Shown piece after piece: positions 1 to 8,931 of a DNA stretch of 64,000 bases. Origin of the DNA: Rhizobium deserti (GTDB taxonomy: Bacteria; Pseudomonadota; Alphaproteobacteria; Rhizobiales; Rhizobiaceae); NCBI RefSeq assembly GCF_004358025.1, contig NZ_SMTL01000003.1, positions 1-64,000 on the forward strand, given 5' to 3'. The notes under the pieces were generated by a model. It was not told the origin of the DNA and did no database searches. It was given only the letters and a program-made list of their open reading frames with translations. A program made the translations under genes and the position numbers. Numbering within the stretch: position 1 is the stretch's first letter; the number at the start of each line of letters is the position of its first letter.

Positions 1-2
1 CG

Positions 3-101
3 GAAACCGACTGGTGCAGGAGTATGCACGTCATGTTCGGGTTGAAAGATAGCTCCCTCGCCTCCTTGGTCAACCCTCAAGATGAGGGGCTGGTGGATTA
101 A
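3..101 (+). CDS. Possible 3' end of a gene entering from the left edge
   Basis: One frame is open from the window edge to a TAA at 99-101, giving about 32 residues that end in ...NPQDEGLVD. The other two forward frames close early. The piece is too short to assign to a family, and an open frame of this length can occur by chance in GC-rich DNA. The stretch from 102 to 237 holds nothing else I can recognise. Confidence 0.25.
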   Translation, partial: ETDWCRSMHVMFGLKDSSLASLVNPQDEGLVD

Positions 102-237
102 ATCCGCATCCTCCGAATTCTCCTCAGGACGCTTGTCGGTTTGGTGCGAGCCGCCATAATGTTCTTGAGGCATAATTCTATTGAGGGATTGGCATGTGGA
201 CTATGCCTCACCCATGCCCGTGCGATCGAATGGATGA

Positions 238-1170
238 ATGATGGCGGCGAAGGCACGAAACAAGCGAGGACAGAATGTTGACCGGATAGGCGACGATGCC
301 GATAGCTATGCCTTGACGCGTGAGGAGCCCAACAAGAACCGCGGCGCCGGCTGGTCGGTTGGCATTCGCCGGCGTGGCCACAGGATCGTGCGCTTGTTCA
401 AGGACAGCATCTACGGCTCATCGGAGGCAAGCTATGCCGAAGCACGTGCCTACCGTGACGCCGTCATTTCGGCTCTGCCACCGCCGACCAATGTTGAGCA
501 GGCCGTCCTCCTGCGCAGGAACAACCAGAGCGGCATTTCCGGCGTGCGGCTTGTTGACACTAAGAGCGGTGAGGCTTGGCAGGCCACCTTGATGACAAAG
601 GAGGGTCAGAAGCGGGAAACCTATCCTATTTCCAAGTATGGATCAGCGGCGAAGTCGATGGCAATCAGCCAAAGGACGCGCTGGCTTGCAGATCTTCCCG
701 TCAAGCATCTCGCTTATGCCCATCACGCCGAGGAGGTGACGCGGCAGACATTCGAGGATCAGCTGACGCCGGCAACTGACGTGATGCAGCAGGTGCAGAT
801 CAGCGAACAAGAGGTTTTGGCCCGGCTTGCTGATATCAATGCAAGGTTTGATACCGACCGCCCTCCCCGCCTCAAGGTTCGTGTCAAAAGCTACGGCAAG
901 GGCCGGTTGTCCGTTGCCGTGTCGGATGGTGGCCAGCCGGCGCAACGTAAACTGATCCAGCTGAATACGGCATCTCTTGCTCATGGTGGCCTTCTGGTTG
1001 CGGCGGGCAAGATCCAGGAGATCATCACGGAGTTCTACAGTGCCGACGTGGCGGCCTGGTTTGCACAGGAACATGCCAAGCATCTGCTTGATCCGGACCG
1101 CTTCAATGCGACCGCAGGGTTGAACGTGACGCTCTGGGTGCCGAGGGGACTTTCATTCTGCGCACGATGA
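238..1170 (+). CDS. AP2-like DNA-binding protein with two modules
   Basis: The 310-residue protein carries two segments resembling AP2/ERF-type DNA-binding modules: residues about 34-78 (GWSVGIRRRG..., then a helix rich in Ala, Glu and Arg) and about 94-150 (SGISGVRL..., GEAWQATL..., then SAAKSMAIS). The pattern is that of AP2: a three-stranded sheet with W and R residues followed by a helix. Bacterial AP2 domains are best known from homing endonucleases and mobile-element proteins, but no HNH or other nuclease motif is visible. The C-terminal 150 residues are unassigned. It starts at the first of two adjacent ATGs, with a weak ribosome site. The gene stands alone beside apparent mobile-element debris, so transfer is possible. 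The function is unknown. Confidence 0.6.
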   Translation: MMAAKARNKRGQNVDRIGDDADSYALTREEPNKNRGAGWSVGIRRRGHRIVRLFKDSIYGSSEASYAEARAYRDAVISALPPPTNVEQAVLLRRNNQSGISGVRLVDTKSGEAWQATLMTKEGQKRETYPISKYGSAAKSMAISQRTRWLADLPVKHLAYAHHAEEVTRQTFEDQLTPATDVMQQVQISEQEVLARLADINARFDTDRPPRLKVRVKSYGKGRLSVAVSDGGQPAQRKLIQLNTASLAHGGLLVAAGKIQEIITEFYSADVAAWFAQEHAKHLLDPDRFNATAGLNVTLWVPRGLSFCAR

Positions 1171-1403
1171 CCGCCGGAGAAGGCGACCTGCAGGCTGTGG
1201 ACCACTAGGGCAGTTAAGGAGCTTCAAAGCTGGCTCCTCCACCATTCCTCCTGACGAACCTCAAGGCGAACCGACACCCAGCCATGGCCAGGCGGCCAAC
1301 GCCATTGCCGTGAGCGAGGTCATAAGTATTTGCCAGCCTTTGAACCTTTGCTGCGCGTAGACCCAGATTGGCGCTGCCCCTTTAAGGCATGGCCACTTAA
1401 CGT

Positions 1404-1480
1404 CGTGTAACTGCAATCAGCGCCCGGTTAACTGCAATCTGAAGCCGCGAGACGACAATCTTCCACCGTGTAACTGCAAT
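1404..1480. repeat. Three direct copies of TAACTGCAAT, possible IS21-type terminus
   Basis: TAACTGCAAT occurs exactly at 1408-1417, 1429-1438 and 1471-1480; the first and third copies share the longer core CGTGTAACTGCAAT. Multiple short terminal repeats near an end are a feature of IS21-family elements, and TGCAAT-containing ends are familiar from rhizobial members, but no transposase remains here. The gene-free stretch 1171-1747 holds nothing else I can recognise. Confidence 0.35.
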
Positions 1481-1747
1481 TTCTGACGACTTTCGATTGT
1501 AAGATATCCGCAGATCGGCGCGAATAGTGCGGATTTCGTCATGCGAATGCTGCTGAAACTTACAGGTTTGGCCCGCCCGATCAACGGGCGAAAATCCTAT
1601 CCTGCTGAAATTACGACATTTTCTTTAGAGCGCGTGCCATTTCCTGTAATCGGACGGCAAGGGACACACGCGAAGAAATAAATCCCCAGCCAGTTCCATA
1701 TTTCTAAGCGATATCGTTTCGAAACCAAATAATACACACTTGTCGCC

Positions 1748-1955
1748 TTAGGCGTTGAGATCGATACGGGCAGACTTCATGTCAATATACTGATCCTGCT
1801 CCACCACCAGCTTCACGCCCTTCATGGTGATCGTGCCGTCCGGTTTCATGATGATCTCCGATTTGCCGCAGCGGAGGCAAATTTCTCGAGCTTGAGCCAC
1901 TTGGGCCCTGAGGAATATATATATATGTGACACTGCGCAGTGGCGACCGAATCAG
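1748..1955 (-). pseudogene. C-terminal remnant of a type VI VgrG/DUF2345-like protein
   Basis: The open part ends in about 45 residues resembling the beta-strand repeats at the tail of VgrG-associated DUF2345 or DUF6484 proteins: EICLRCGKSEI, KPDGTITMKG, then a strand ending ARIDLN. Upstream the frame runs into an (AT)6 tract at 1915-1926 and closes at a TGA near 1952-1954, so no N-terminus or proper start remains. It is best read as a decayed 3' fragment. The assignment rests on the repeat pattern alone, and no other secretion gene is nearby. Confidence 0.45.
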
Positions 1956-1985
1956 GTAGACCGCCGTGAGGTCGGGCTTCAAGCG

Positions 1986-4337
1986 CTACGCCGCGCGCTG
2001 CCAGCGATCCCATGCCCGCAGATCAGGCCTGGTTCGGGGGCGGCTGAACAAAAATCCCTGAAACTCGTCACAGCCGATTTCCTGGAGAAGCGCTGCCTGA
2101 TCGGCAGTTTCCACGCCTTCCGCAGTGACCGTCATGTGGAGGCCATGAGCAATATCCCTGACCGCCTGCACGATGATCTGGCAGTCCGACCGCTCCGCGA
2201 TGTCGGAAATGAAAGATTTGTCGATCTTCAGTTTGTCGAAGGGGAAGATGCGCAGGTAGCCAAGCGACGAATATCCCGTGCCGAAATCATCGAGCGCGAT
2301 CCGAACGCCCAAAGCGCGAATGCGCCTGAGGATATCCAAGGCGGCCGAAACTTCCTCGACGAGCAGGCTTTCGGTCACCTCGATCTCCAAACGGGAAGGC
2401 GGCAGGCCTGTTCGTAACAGGATGGCCAGGATCCGCTCCGGCAGATCGTGGTCACGAAATTGCACCGGCGAAATGTTCACCGCAACGCGTCGAGAATCCG
2501 GCCATTGTACCGCCTCCTGGCAGGCCTGATCAAGGACCCAGTCGCCCATGGGCACGATCAGACCTGTCGCCTCGGCCAAAGGAATGAAATCCGCAGGAGA
2601 GATAAGGCCTTTCTCTGCATGCTGCCAGCGGATCAAGGCTTCGCAACCGGTTACCGCGCCCGTGCGGGCGTCGATGAACGGCTGATAAACCAGGCGTAAT
2701 TCCTCCCGGCTCAAAGCCAAACGCAGGTCATGGGCGAGGCGGTTCCTCGTTTGAACCTGAAGATCCATTTCGGCGCCGAAGAACCGGAACGTTCCGCGTC
2801 CATCACGCTTCGCTCGATAAAGAGCCGCGTCGGCGTTCTTGAGCAGATCAGCTGATGTGGCACCGTCCTTGGGTGCGAAAGCAACGCCTATGCTTGCGCC
2901 GACCGACAACTCGAAGCGATCTATCTCGACATGCGCTTCGATCACCTTCAGCAGTGTCAAGCACAGGGCTTCGACATTGTCCGGGTCGCAATCGAAGGTC
3001 AGCATCATGAACTCATCACCGCCGAACCGGGCAAGGAGGCCGGTGGTCGATGCCAAGGATGCCAGCCGTCGTGAGATTTCCACCAGGAAAGCGTCCCCAG
3101 CCGGATGCCCATAGCCGTCGTTAATCGGCTTGAAGCCATCGAGATCTATACTGAGCAACGCGAAGGGTCGGCCCGACTGCTGGGCGGCTTCCAATGCGGA
3201 GGTAAAGTTCGATCGGTTCGGAAGGTCGGTCAATCCGTCGTAGAGTGCGAGATGGCGAACCTGCTGTTGAGCCTGCTGCGAGGTGCTGACATCGGACATA
3301 ACGCCCCGGAATCCCAAGGGATGATTGTCGTTGCTCAGGATCGGACGCCCTGAAATCGCGAACCAGCGAGGCGCGCCATCGACCGTAATCGGGACGATAT
3401 GGTCGCGAAACGAACGGCTCTCTCGCATCTTGTCCAAAAGTCCCGTGACGGCCTGCTCGTTGTGAGGTTGCAACCGCTCCAAGAGAATCGCCGCCAGGCC
3501 TCGACCATCGATAGCTTCGGGAGCCTGGCCGAAGGCGGAAGCAAAGCGCGGCGAAGGACGCACGATCCGCAACTGGGCGTCGACTTGCCACAGCCAGTCG
3601 CTTGACTGGTCCTCATGCTCCCTCAGCAGAATCCCGATCACCTCGTTCTGTTTCGCCAGCGTTACCTGCTGGAGGACGGATTCTTTGAAGGTTTCCGAAT
3701 GTTGCCTGATGAGGCTGTAGCCGCTGCCGACGCCGATGGCGAAGAGGACGAAAAGGATCATGTTGTCCCAGCTGGGGGCTGATGCGGCAGCAATGCCCGC
3801 GAGTGTCAGTTCCGTCACCATGAAAGCGAGCGAAGACCGGAACACAGGCGCGTGAACGAAGCTTGCCGACCAGAACGTGCCGATCGAGAGGGCGAGCATG
3901 AAGGCAAAGGCCAAGCCACTCTCGTGCATAATGATCCAGGTCGGGAAACTAAGCATGATGGTCGCTGACAGAACGGACCAAACTAGGTAAAGCCGGATCT
4001 TGCCTTCAGAAAGTAGAACTGGTGGCTTGCCGATGGTACGTCGGGCAAGCACGATACGGGTTACATTGGCCAGAAAGACAAGTGCAAACCAGCATACGGA
4101 GGCGATTGGATAGGACTGGTAGAAGAAGACAACGGACACGGCGGCCGCGATGATAAAGCTGATCAAGCCCCGTTCTACATTTTGTTCAACGGCATAAACC
4201 TGACGTCCACGCAGGTAATCATCCACATTAGACACAATCGCTTGGCCCATGTCGTCAGGCGGCAGACTGCCGGTGTCAGTAACCTCAGCCTTGCCGCGCA
4301 TGAAAGCCTCCGTCGGGAATTGGCGGAACCCTCGCAC
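1986..4337 (-). CDS. Membrane-bound GGDEF-EAL cyclic-di-GMP protein
   Basis: A 783-residue protein predicted to make and/or break down cyclic di-GMP at the inner membrane. Roughly residues 55-225 contain several hydrophobic segments forming a membrane sensory region. A PAS-like domain follows (DWLWQVDAQLRIV, about 245-365). The GGDEF domain has an intact FGGDEF motif near residue 439, so cyclase activity is possible. The EAL domain keeps CEALIRW near residue 565 and later DDFGTGYSSL and TAEGVE motifs, so phosphodiesterase activity is also likely. Which activity dominates cannot be read from sequence. Other starts lie a few codons in; the first ATG is kept. It stands alone, with no partner gene beside it. 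Confidence 0.9.
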   Translation of the reverse strand: MRGFRQFPTEAFMRGKAEVTDTGSLPPDDMGQAIVSNVDDYLRGRQVYAVEQNVERGLISFIIAAAVSVVFFYQSYPIASVCWFALVFLANVTRIVLARRTIGKPPVLLSEGKIRLYLVWSVLSATIMLSFPTWIIMHESGLAFAFMLALSIGTFWSASFVHAPVFRSSLAFMVTELTLAGIAAASAPSWDNMILFVLFAIGVGSGYSLIRQHSETFKESVLQQVTLAKQNEVIGILLREHEDQSSDWLWQVDAQLRIVRPSPRFASAFGQAPEAIDGRGLAAILLERLQPHNEQAVTGLLDKMRESRSFRDHIVPITVDGAPRWFAISGRPILSNDNHPLGFRGVMSDVSTSQQAQQQVRHLALYDGLTDLPNRSNFTSALEAAQQSGRPFALLSIDLDGFKPINDGYGHPAGDAFLVEISRRLASLASTTGLLARFGGDEFMMLTFDCDPDNVEALCLTLLKVIEAHVEIDRFELSVGASIGVAFAPKDGATSADLLKNADAALYRAKRDGRGTFRFFGAEMDLQVQTRNRLAHDLRLALSREELRLVYQPFIDARTGAVTGCEALIRWQHAEKGLISPADFIPLAEATGLIVPMGDWVLDQACQEAVQWPDSRRVAVNISPVQFRDHDLPERILAILLRTGLPPSRLEIEVTESLLVEEVSAALDILRRIRALGVRIALDDFGTGYSSLGYLRIFPFDKLKIDKSFISDIAERSDCQIIVQAVRDIAHGLHMTVTAEGVETADQAALLQEIGCDEFQGFLFSRPRTRPDLRAWDRWQRAA

Positions 4338-4460
4338 CTACAAGTAAACAACGTCTTATAAGGTCTTCAAATTCAGCCCCTTAGCGTAAACCTTTCGTTG
4401 CAGTCCAGTTTACTGCGACGGGTGCCCCCGCCTCCGTAAGACATGCTGAGCGCGACTTCC

Positions 4461-4688
4461 TTAGGGGCGCTGTGAAGGCGTCTCGTCGAAGCGGCTGAAA
4501 CGGCCGCAAGTGTCGCATTTGATGTTGTTGATCAGTACTTCTGGATCGGGCCTATATCCTACAAGCAGGCTCTCGTCACAGTGAGCGCACCTGACGATGT
4601 AGCCCTCGGGATCGTAGTCAAATGTCACGGACTTGGCACTGACCGGCATGCCGATGTCTTGGCCAGGCTGGAGCTTCCATTCTTTCAT
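4461..4688 (-). CDS. Small zinc-ribbon-like hypothetical protein
   Basis: A 75-residue soluble protein starting MKEWKLQPG. This start is chosen because AAGGAG lies seven bases upstream; the longer open frame has no such signal. It contains two CxxC knuckles, CAHC and CDTC, about 28 residues apart, which suggests one structural zinc ribbon. No family name comes to mind. It is divergent from the EcfG-promoted small gene to its right. Confidence 0.65.
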   Translation of the reverse strand: MKEWKLQPGQDIGMPVSAKSVTFDYDPEGYIVRCAHCDESLLVGYRPDPEVLINNIKCDTCGRFSRFDETPSQRP

Positions 4689-4792
4689 TGCACTCTCCTT
4701 GGGCAGTTCATTCACCGACAGAACTGCGGTGCCCTCAAGTAGATCCAGCAATCTGAGAATGAACTGCTCGCGGCGCTGTAGGCTTCACTTGC

Positions 4793-4817
4793 GGAACCAC
4801 CTGGCAGTCCACGCGTT
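4793..4817 (+). promoter_or_regulatory. Perfect EcfG (RpoE2) general-stress promoter
   Basis: GGAAC at 4793-4797 is followed by exactly 16 bases and then CGTT at 4814-4817. This matches the known alphaproteobacterial EcfG consensus GGAAC-N16/17-CGTT. It points toward the 30-residue ORF at 4911, leaving a leader of roughly 85 bases. Confidence 0.6.
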
Positions 4818-4910
4818 ACAGGCGGGTCGCGAGGGTAAGCCCTCCCCCTTCGGATTCCCTTCCCCCGGAATTCTCTGCTCTCACGACACCCCGCCTATGA
4901 GGTGGTGTTG

Positions 4911-5003
4911 ATGTTGCAGAAAATCGTTTTCGCGGCGACGAGCGTGCTCGGGCTCTTTGTCACCCTTTGCCTTGCTCAATCGGTTCTGTTCTTCGTCCGT
5001 TAA
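4911..5003 (+). CDS. 30-residue hydrophobic peptide under EcfG-type promoter
   Basis: A short ORF encoding a start MLQKIVFAATS and one continuous hydrophobic stretch (about residues 5-29), so a single-pass membrane peptide or a cleavable signal-like peptide. A modest GAGGTGG ribosome site lies about nine bases upstream. It is the first ORF downstream of the GGAAC-N16-CGTT promoter at 4793. Many alphaproteobacterial EcfG targets are tiny membrane proteins, which fits, but no family can be named. The stretch 5004-5109 shows nothing further. Confidence 0.45.
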   Translation: MLQKIVFAATSVLGLFVTLCLAQSVLFFVR

Positions 5004-5109
5004 CGGCGCTCCCCAGATCGCCAGCCCGCGGCTAAGCTCACCAGCCTTACGCATTCTCCTGTTTCAGTCTAACCTTGCCGGATCGGCTGTATGAGTTAGG
5101 TTTGTCCAT

Positions 5110-5169
5110 ATGATCTGCGTCGGCGCGGCGCCTGCTTCGGCGATCCCCAGTTGGCGCCAGCAGCCATGA
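5110..5169 (+). other. Possible 19-codon upstream ORF in the crtW leader
   Basis: An ATG at 5110 opens a 19-codon frame closing at TGA 5167-5169, 12 bases before crtW. It is preceded by TATGAGTTAGGTTTG (5090-5104). A near-identical motif, TATAGGTTAGGCTTG, precedes the crtE ATG (11320-11334). In both cases the AGG core sits 8-9 bases before an ATG, so the motif may be a ribosome site or a shared regulator site. Translation of this mini-ORF is speculative. Confidence 0.25.
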
Positions 5170-5181
5170 GGATGGTACGCA

Positions 5182-5943
5182 ATGGCTTTTTTCCCAAGCG
5201 GCACGGCCAATAGCGGCCGAGATTGGGCCGTCGGCCTCGCTCTAGCGTGCCTCATCGTGCTTGCCTGGATGAGCGTTCACATCTGCGCCATCTTCCTCGT
5301 CGACTGGACACAGCCAGGGCTCCTGCTTGCGGCACCGTTGGTGATCGCCCTGCAGTGCTGGCTGAGCGTCGGGCTGTTCATCATCGCCCATGATACTATG
5401 CATGGATCCCTGACCCCGGGGCAACCCCGGCTCAATCGAACAATAGGAAGGTTCTGCGTCTTCATCTATGCCGGCTTTTCCTATGACAGGCTTTTCGAAA
5501 ACCATCACTCCCATCATCGACATGCCGGCACTGCCGATGATCCGGATTTCGACGTCGAACATTCCTCAAGCTTCTGGCCCTGGTATGCAAAATTCTTCCG
5601 GCATTATTTCGGCTGGCGCGAATTCGGCATGCTCACCATCGCTGTCGTCCTCTACCTCCTCATCCTGCGCGAGCGCTTCCCGACCATGCTGGTGTTTTGG
5701 GCGCTGCCGGCCATCCTGTCGTCGATCCAGCTGTTTTACTTCGGCACCTATCGGCCGCATCGCCTCGACGACGAAGGTTTTGCAGATCATCACCGGGCGC
5801 GCAGCAATGATTTCTCCCCGATTATGTCTTTGCTGACCTGCTTCCACTTTGGATATCATCATGAGCATCACGACGCGCCCTGGGTGCCGTGGTGGAAGTT
5901 GCCCGCGCAACGTCAGTCAGTCCAGCGCGCAAGAGCCAACTGA
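5182..5943 (+). CDS. crtW: Beta-carotene ketolase CrtW
   Basis: A 253-residue integral membrane di-iron oxygenase that introduces 4-keto groups into beta-ionone rings, turning beta-carotene into canthaxanthin or zeaxanthin into astaxanthin. The family's histidine clusters are all visible: HDTMHG, ENHHSHHRH and FGYHHEHHDAP. Four or so hydrophobic segments lie between them. The length is normal for bacterial CrtW. The start has GAGGA about ten bases upstream. It is followed eight bases later by crtZ, so the two form a short operon for ring modification, transcribed away from the rest of the pathway. Confidence 0.95.
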   Translation: MAFFPSGTANSGRDWAVGLALACLIVLAWMSVHICAIFLVDWTQPGLLLAAPLVIALQCWLSVGLFIIAHDTMHGSLTPGQPRLNRTIGRFCVFIYAGFSYDRLFENHHSHHRHAGTADDPDFDVEHSSSFWPWYAKFFRHYFGWREFGMLTIAVVLYLLILRERFPTMLVFWALPAILSSIQLFYFGTYRPHRLDDEGFADHHRARSNDFSPIMSLLTCFHFGYHHEHHDAPWVPWWKLPAQRQSVQRARAN

Positions 5944-5951
5944 GGTCGAGA

Positions 5952-6482
5952 ATGGAAAGCCTGATAGATTACCTGGTCCCGACCTTGCTGGTGATCGGCA
6001 CCGTCGTGTTCATGGAGTGGTTCGCCGCTTGGTCGCACGAACATATCATGCATGGCTGGGGATGGCGCTGGCACAAGTCTCATCATGAGCCGCATGACGA
6101 GACTTTGGAGAAGAACGATCTTTATGCCGTCATCTTCGCTGTCTTCGCAGTTGGCCTCTTTTGGATCGGCTCGCACTGGTTCTGGCCCTTGTGGTGGATT
6201 GCCGTCGGCATATCGATCTATGGGATCCTGTACTTCTTCATGCATGACGGATTGGTCCACCAGCGCTGGCCGTTCAAATACGTCCCGCGCAAGGGATATT
6301 TGAAGCGCGTCTACCAGGCGCATCGCCTGCATCATGCCGTGGAAGGCCGCGATGGCTGCGTTTCCTTCGGCTTCGTTTACGCCGAGCCGGTAGACCAGCT
6401 CGTCAGACAGCTTCAGGACAACAAGCAGAAGCTCGGGTCGAAGACGCAAAGGGAAGAAGACCAGCGTGCCCCTGCCGAGTGA
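5952..6482 (+). CDS. crtZ: Beta-carotene 3-hydroxylase CrtZ
   Basis: A 176-residue membrane di-iron hydroxylase adding 3-OH groups to beta-carotene or canthaxanthin; with CrtW it completes astaxanthin. Family histidine motifs are present: HEHIMHG, HKSHHEPHD, FMHDGLVHQR and AHRLHH. The ATG at 5952 is chosen because it follows the crtW stop with a GAGG ribosome site; the longer open frame starts inside crtW. The C-terminal 25 residues are charged and probably cytoplasmic. It faces the convergent crtB gene across about 35 bases. Confidence 0.95.
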   Translation: MESLIDYLVPTLLVIGTVVFMEWFAAWSHEHIMHGWGWRWHKSHHEPHDETLEKNDLYAVIFAVFAVGLFWIGSHWFWPLWWIAVGISIYGILYFFMHDGLVHQRWPFKYVPRKGYLKRVYQAHRLHHAVEGRDGCVSFGFVYAEPVDQLVRQLQDNKQKLGSKTQREEDQRAPAE

Positions 6483-6517
6483 TCGTCGGCTGATCGATCA
6501 CGTGATCAGTCGAGCGA

Positions 6518-7441
6518 CTATGGCCGCTGCCAAAGACCAGCGCGCGAGACGTCCGATTTCGTCAAACGCGTGCGTGCCACATCGCCGAGCGCGAGCGCCA
6601 ACAGTGCCGCCTTTTCTGCCTTCGAGGTGGAAACCCGTTCGTTCCAGGCTGCAGGTCCGCCGGCCCGCAACTTGCTGCCGATCGCCCTATAGACACGGCG
6701 CGCTGCGGCAATCGCCCAAGCCGACCGTGGAGGAAGGGCCCCAATGCCGCAAAACGCCGACGCGTAATAGGTCTCGGCCAGGTCCAGAAGCTCGAGCGCA
6801 GCCGCATATAGCGCCGGCCGTTGTGACAGGTCTTCCGGATCCGGCCTGTCAATCCCATACCGCGCGAGCAGCTCAGTGGGAAGGTAGACCCGCCCTGCCC
6901 GCGCGTCCTCGACCACGTCCCGGGCGATGTTCGTCAACTGAAAGGCAAGGCCAAGGTCGCAGGCCCGATCAAGGGTCCTTGCCTCGCGCACGCCCATGAT
7001 CATGGCCATCATCACGCCGACAACGCCGGCCACGTGATAGCAGTAGTCCAGCGTCTCCGAGATGGTCGAATAACGGCGGTCCGTCACGTCCATCTCGAAG
7101 CCGGTGAGCAATTCCTCCGGATGTCGGGCCGGGATCCGGTGGCGTTCGACGACCCTTCGGAGTGCCTCGAAGACGGGATCGGATGTCCGCTCACCCTGCA
7201 ATGCCGCGGCCGTCTGACGCCGCAGAATATCCAAGCGTTGCTGCTGGCCGATCCGGAAGTCCTGGCTCTGGGCATGGCCCAGCACCTGTCCGTCGACGAC
7301 ATCGTCGCAATGGCGGCACCAGGCATAGAGCATGACCGCATCGTCGCGGGTTTGGCGATCGAACAGCCGCGCCGCCGCGGCAAAGCTTTGCGACCCTTGA
7401 GCGATGGCGACTTCGCTGATTGCGACCACGGCATCGCTCAT
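6518..7441 (-). CDS. crtB: Phytoene synthase CrtB
   Basis: A 307-residue squalene/phytoene synthase-family enzyme that condenses two geranylgeranyl diphosphates to phytoene. Both aspartate-rich magnesium-binding motifs are visible: DDVVD near residue 46 and DVVED near residue 175. Its ATG overlaps the crtI stop (ATGA), so it is the last gene of the leftward chain fni-orf40-crtY-crtI-crtB and is probably translated by coupling. Confidence 0.95.
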   Translation of the reverse strand: MSDAVVAISEVAIAQGSQSFAAAARLFDRQTRDDAVMLYAWCRHCDDVVDGQVLGHAQSQDFRIGQQQRLDILRRQTAAALQGERTSDPVFEALRRVVERHRIPARHPEELLTGFEMDVTDRRYSTISETLDYCYHVAGVVGVMMAMIMGVREARTLDRACDLGLAFQLTNIARDVVEDARAGRVYLPTELLARYGIDRPDPEDLSQRPALYAAALELLDLAETYYASAFCGIGALPPRSAWAIAAARRVYRAIGSKLRAGGPAAWNERVSTSKAEKAALLALALGDVARTRLTKSDVSRAGLWQRP

Positions 7442-8931
7442 GCCCGGGCATCCGCGATCATCAAGCCGGCCGTGGCCTTGGCCGAACCGACGACGCCGGG
7501 TATGCCGGCACCCGGATGGGTTCCGGCACCGACGATATACAAGTTCGGGATCTGGTCATCGCGATTGTGGGGGCGAAACCAGGCGCTCTGGGTCAAGATG
7601 GGTTCGACCGAGAAGGCCGAGCCGAGATGGGCGTTCAGTTCCTCGCGGAAGTCGAACGGCGTAAAGTGCCGCACGGTTACCAGATCTTCCAGAAGGCCGG
7701 GAATATAGTGGTCGTTGAGGTATTTCAGGATGCGGTCCCGGTATTTCGGGCCTTCGACATTCCAGTCGATCTCGGCAGTACCCAGATGCGGCACGGGTGA
7801 CAGCACATAATAGGCGCTGGATCCGGGCGGTGCCAGGCTGTCGTCGGTCACTGAGGGGGCATGCAGGTAAAGCGAGAAATCTTCGGCCAGACCATCGGTG
7901 CCGAAGATTTCGGTGATCAGTTCGCGGTAGCGCGCACCGAACAGAACCATGTGGTGCTTCAGTTCGGGATGGGTGGTCTTGAGGCCGAAATAGACGACGA
8001 AGAGGGACATGGAGAAGCTCTTCTTTTCCAGCGCCCGAGCGTTCGACTGACCGCGTGCGGTGTCCCGCAGCATGTGCTTGTAGGTATGCACGACATCGGC
8101 ATTCGAGGCGATCTGGTCGAAGGCGTGACTTCTGCCGTCCTTTAGGATGACGCCGGTCGTACGGTTTTCCCTTGTCTCGATCCGGTCGATTTCCGTGCTG
8201 AGATGCACCACTCCTCCAAGATCCTCGAAAAGCTTGACCATGCCGGCAATGAGCGCACCGGTACCACCCTTGGCAAACCAAACGCCGCCCTTGCGCTCCA
8301 GGGCGTGGATCAGTGCATAGATCGACGACGTCCGGAACGGATTGCCGCCCACGAGCAGCGAATGAAAGCTGAATGCCTGGCGCAGCTGGTCGTCCTTGAT
8401 GAACTGGCTGACCTTCGAATAGACGCTGCGATGGCTTTCAAGCCGCATAAGCTGCGGCGCAACCTTGATCATCGACCAGAAATTGAGAAAAGGAACAGTG
8501 CCGAGCTTTTCATAGCCTTCCCGGTAAACGTCTTCCGAATAGGCCAGGAACTGGCGGTAACCGGCCACATCATCCGGTGATTTGAGGGCGATCTGCCGAT
8601 CAATCTCCGTCTGGTCATTGGCGTAGTCGAAACGGAAGCCATCCTCCCAGCACAATTGGTAGAAGGGCGTCACGGGCAGCAGTGTCACGTAATCGGACAG
8701 GCGCCTGCCCGAAAGCGCCCAGAGTTCCTCCAGACAGCCCGGATCGGTAATAACGGTTGGACCCGCATCGAAGGTGAAGCCGTCGTCGGTGTAAACATAG
8801 GCCCGGCCGCCGGGCTTGTCGCGCTTCTCGAAGATCGTCGTCTGGATGCGAGCGCTTTGCAGGCGAATGGCGAGCGCCAAGCCGCCAAAGCCGGCACCGA
8901 TCACTGCCGCTGTCTTGATCTGACTGTTCAT
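7438..8931 (-). CDS. crtI: Phytoene desaturase CrtI
   Basis: A 497-residue FAD-dependent desaturase converting phytoene to lycopene in the membrane. The N-terminus has the dinucleotide motif GAGFGGLALA, and the C-terminus has the second FAD signature, NLYIVGAGTHPGAGIPG. The ATG at 8931 is selected: it overlaps the crtY TGA as ATGA and lies just before the Rossmann motif, whereas the frame is open for another 100 codons inside crtY. The downstream crtB overlaps in the same way. Confidence 0.96.
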   Translation of the reverse strand: MNSQIKTAAVIGAGFGGLALAIRLQSARIQTTIFEKRDKPGGRAYVYTDDGFTFDAGPTVITDPGCLEELWALSGRRLSDYVTLLPVTPFYQLCWEDGFRFDYANDQTEIDRQIALKSPDDVAGYRQFLAYSEDVYREGYEKLGTVPFLNFWSMIKVAPQLMRLESHRSVYSKVSQFIKDDQLRQAFSFHSLLVGGNPFRTSSIYALIHALERKGGVWFAKGGTGALIAGMVKLFEDLGGVVHLSTEIDRIETRENRTTGVILKDGRSHAFDQIASNADVVHTYKHMLRDTARGQSNARALEKKSFSMSLFVVYFGLKTTHPELKHHMVLFGARYRELITEIFGTDGLAEDFSLYLHAPSVTDDSLAPPGSSAYYVLSPVPHLGTAEIDWNVEGPKYRDRILKYLNDHYIPGLLEDLVTVRHFTPFDFREELNAHLGSAFSVEPILTQSAWFRPHNRDDQIPNLYIVGAGTHPGAGIPGVVGSAKATAGLMIADARA

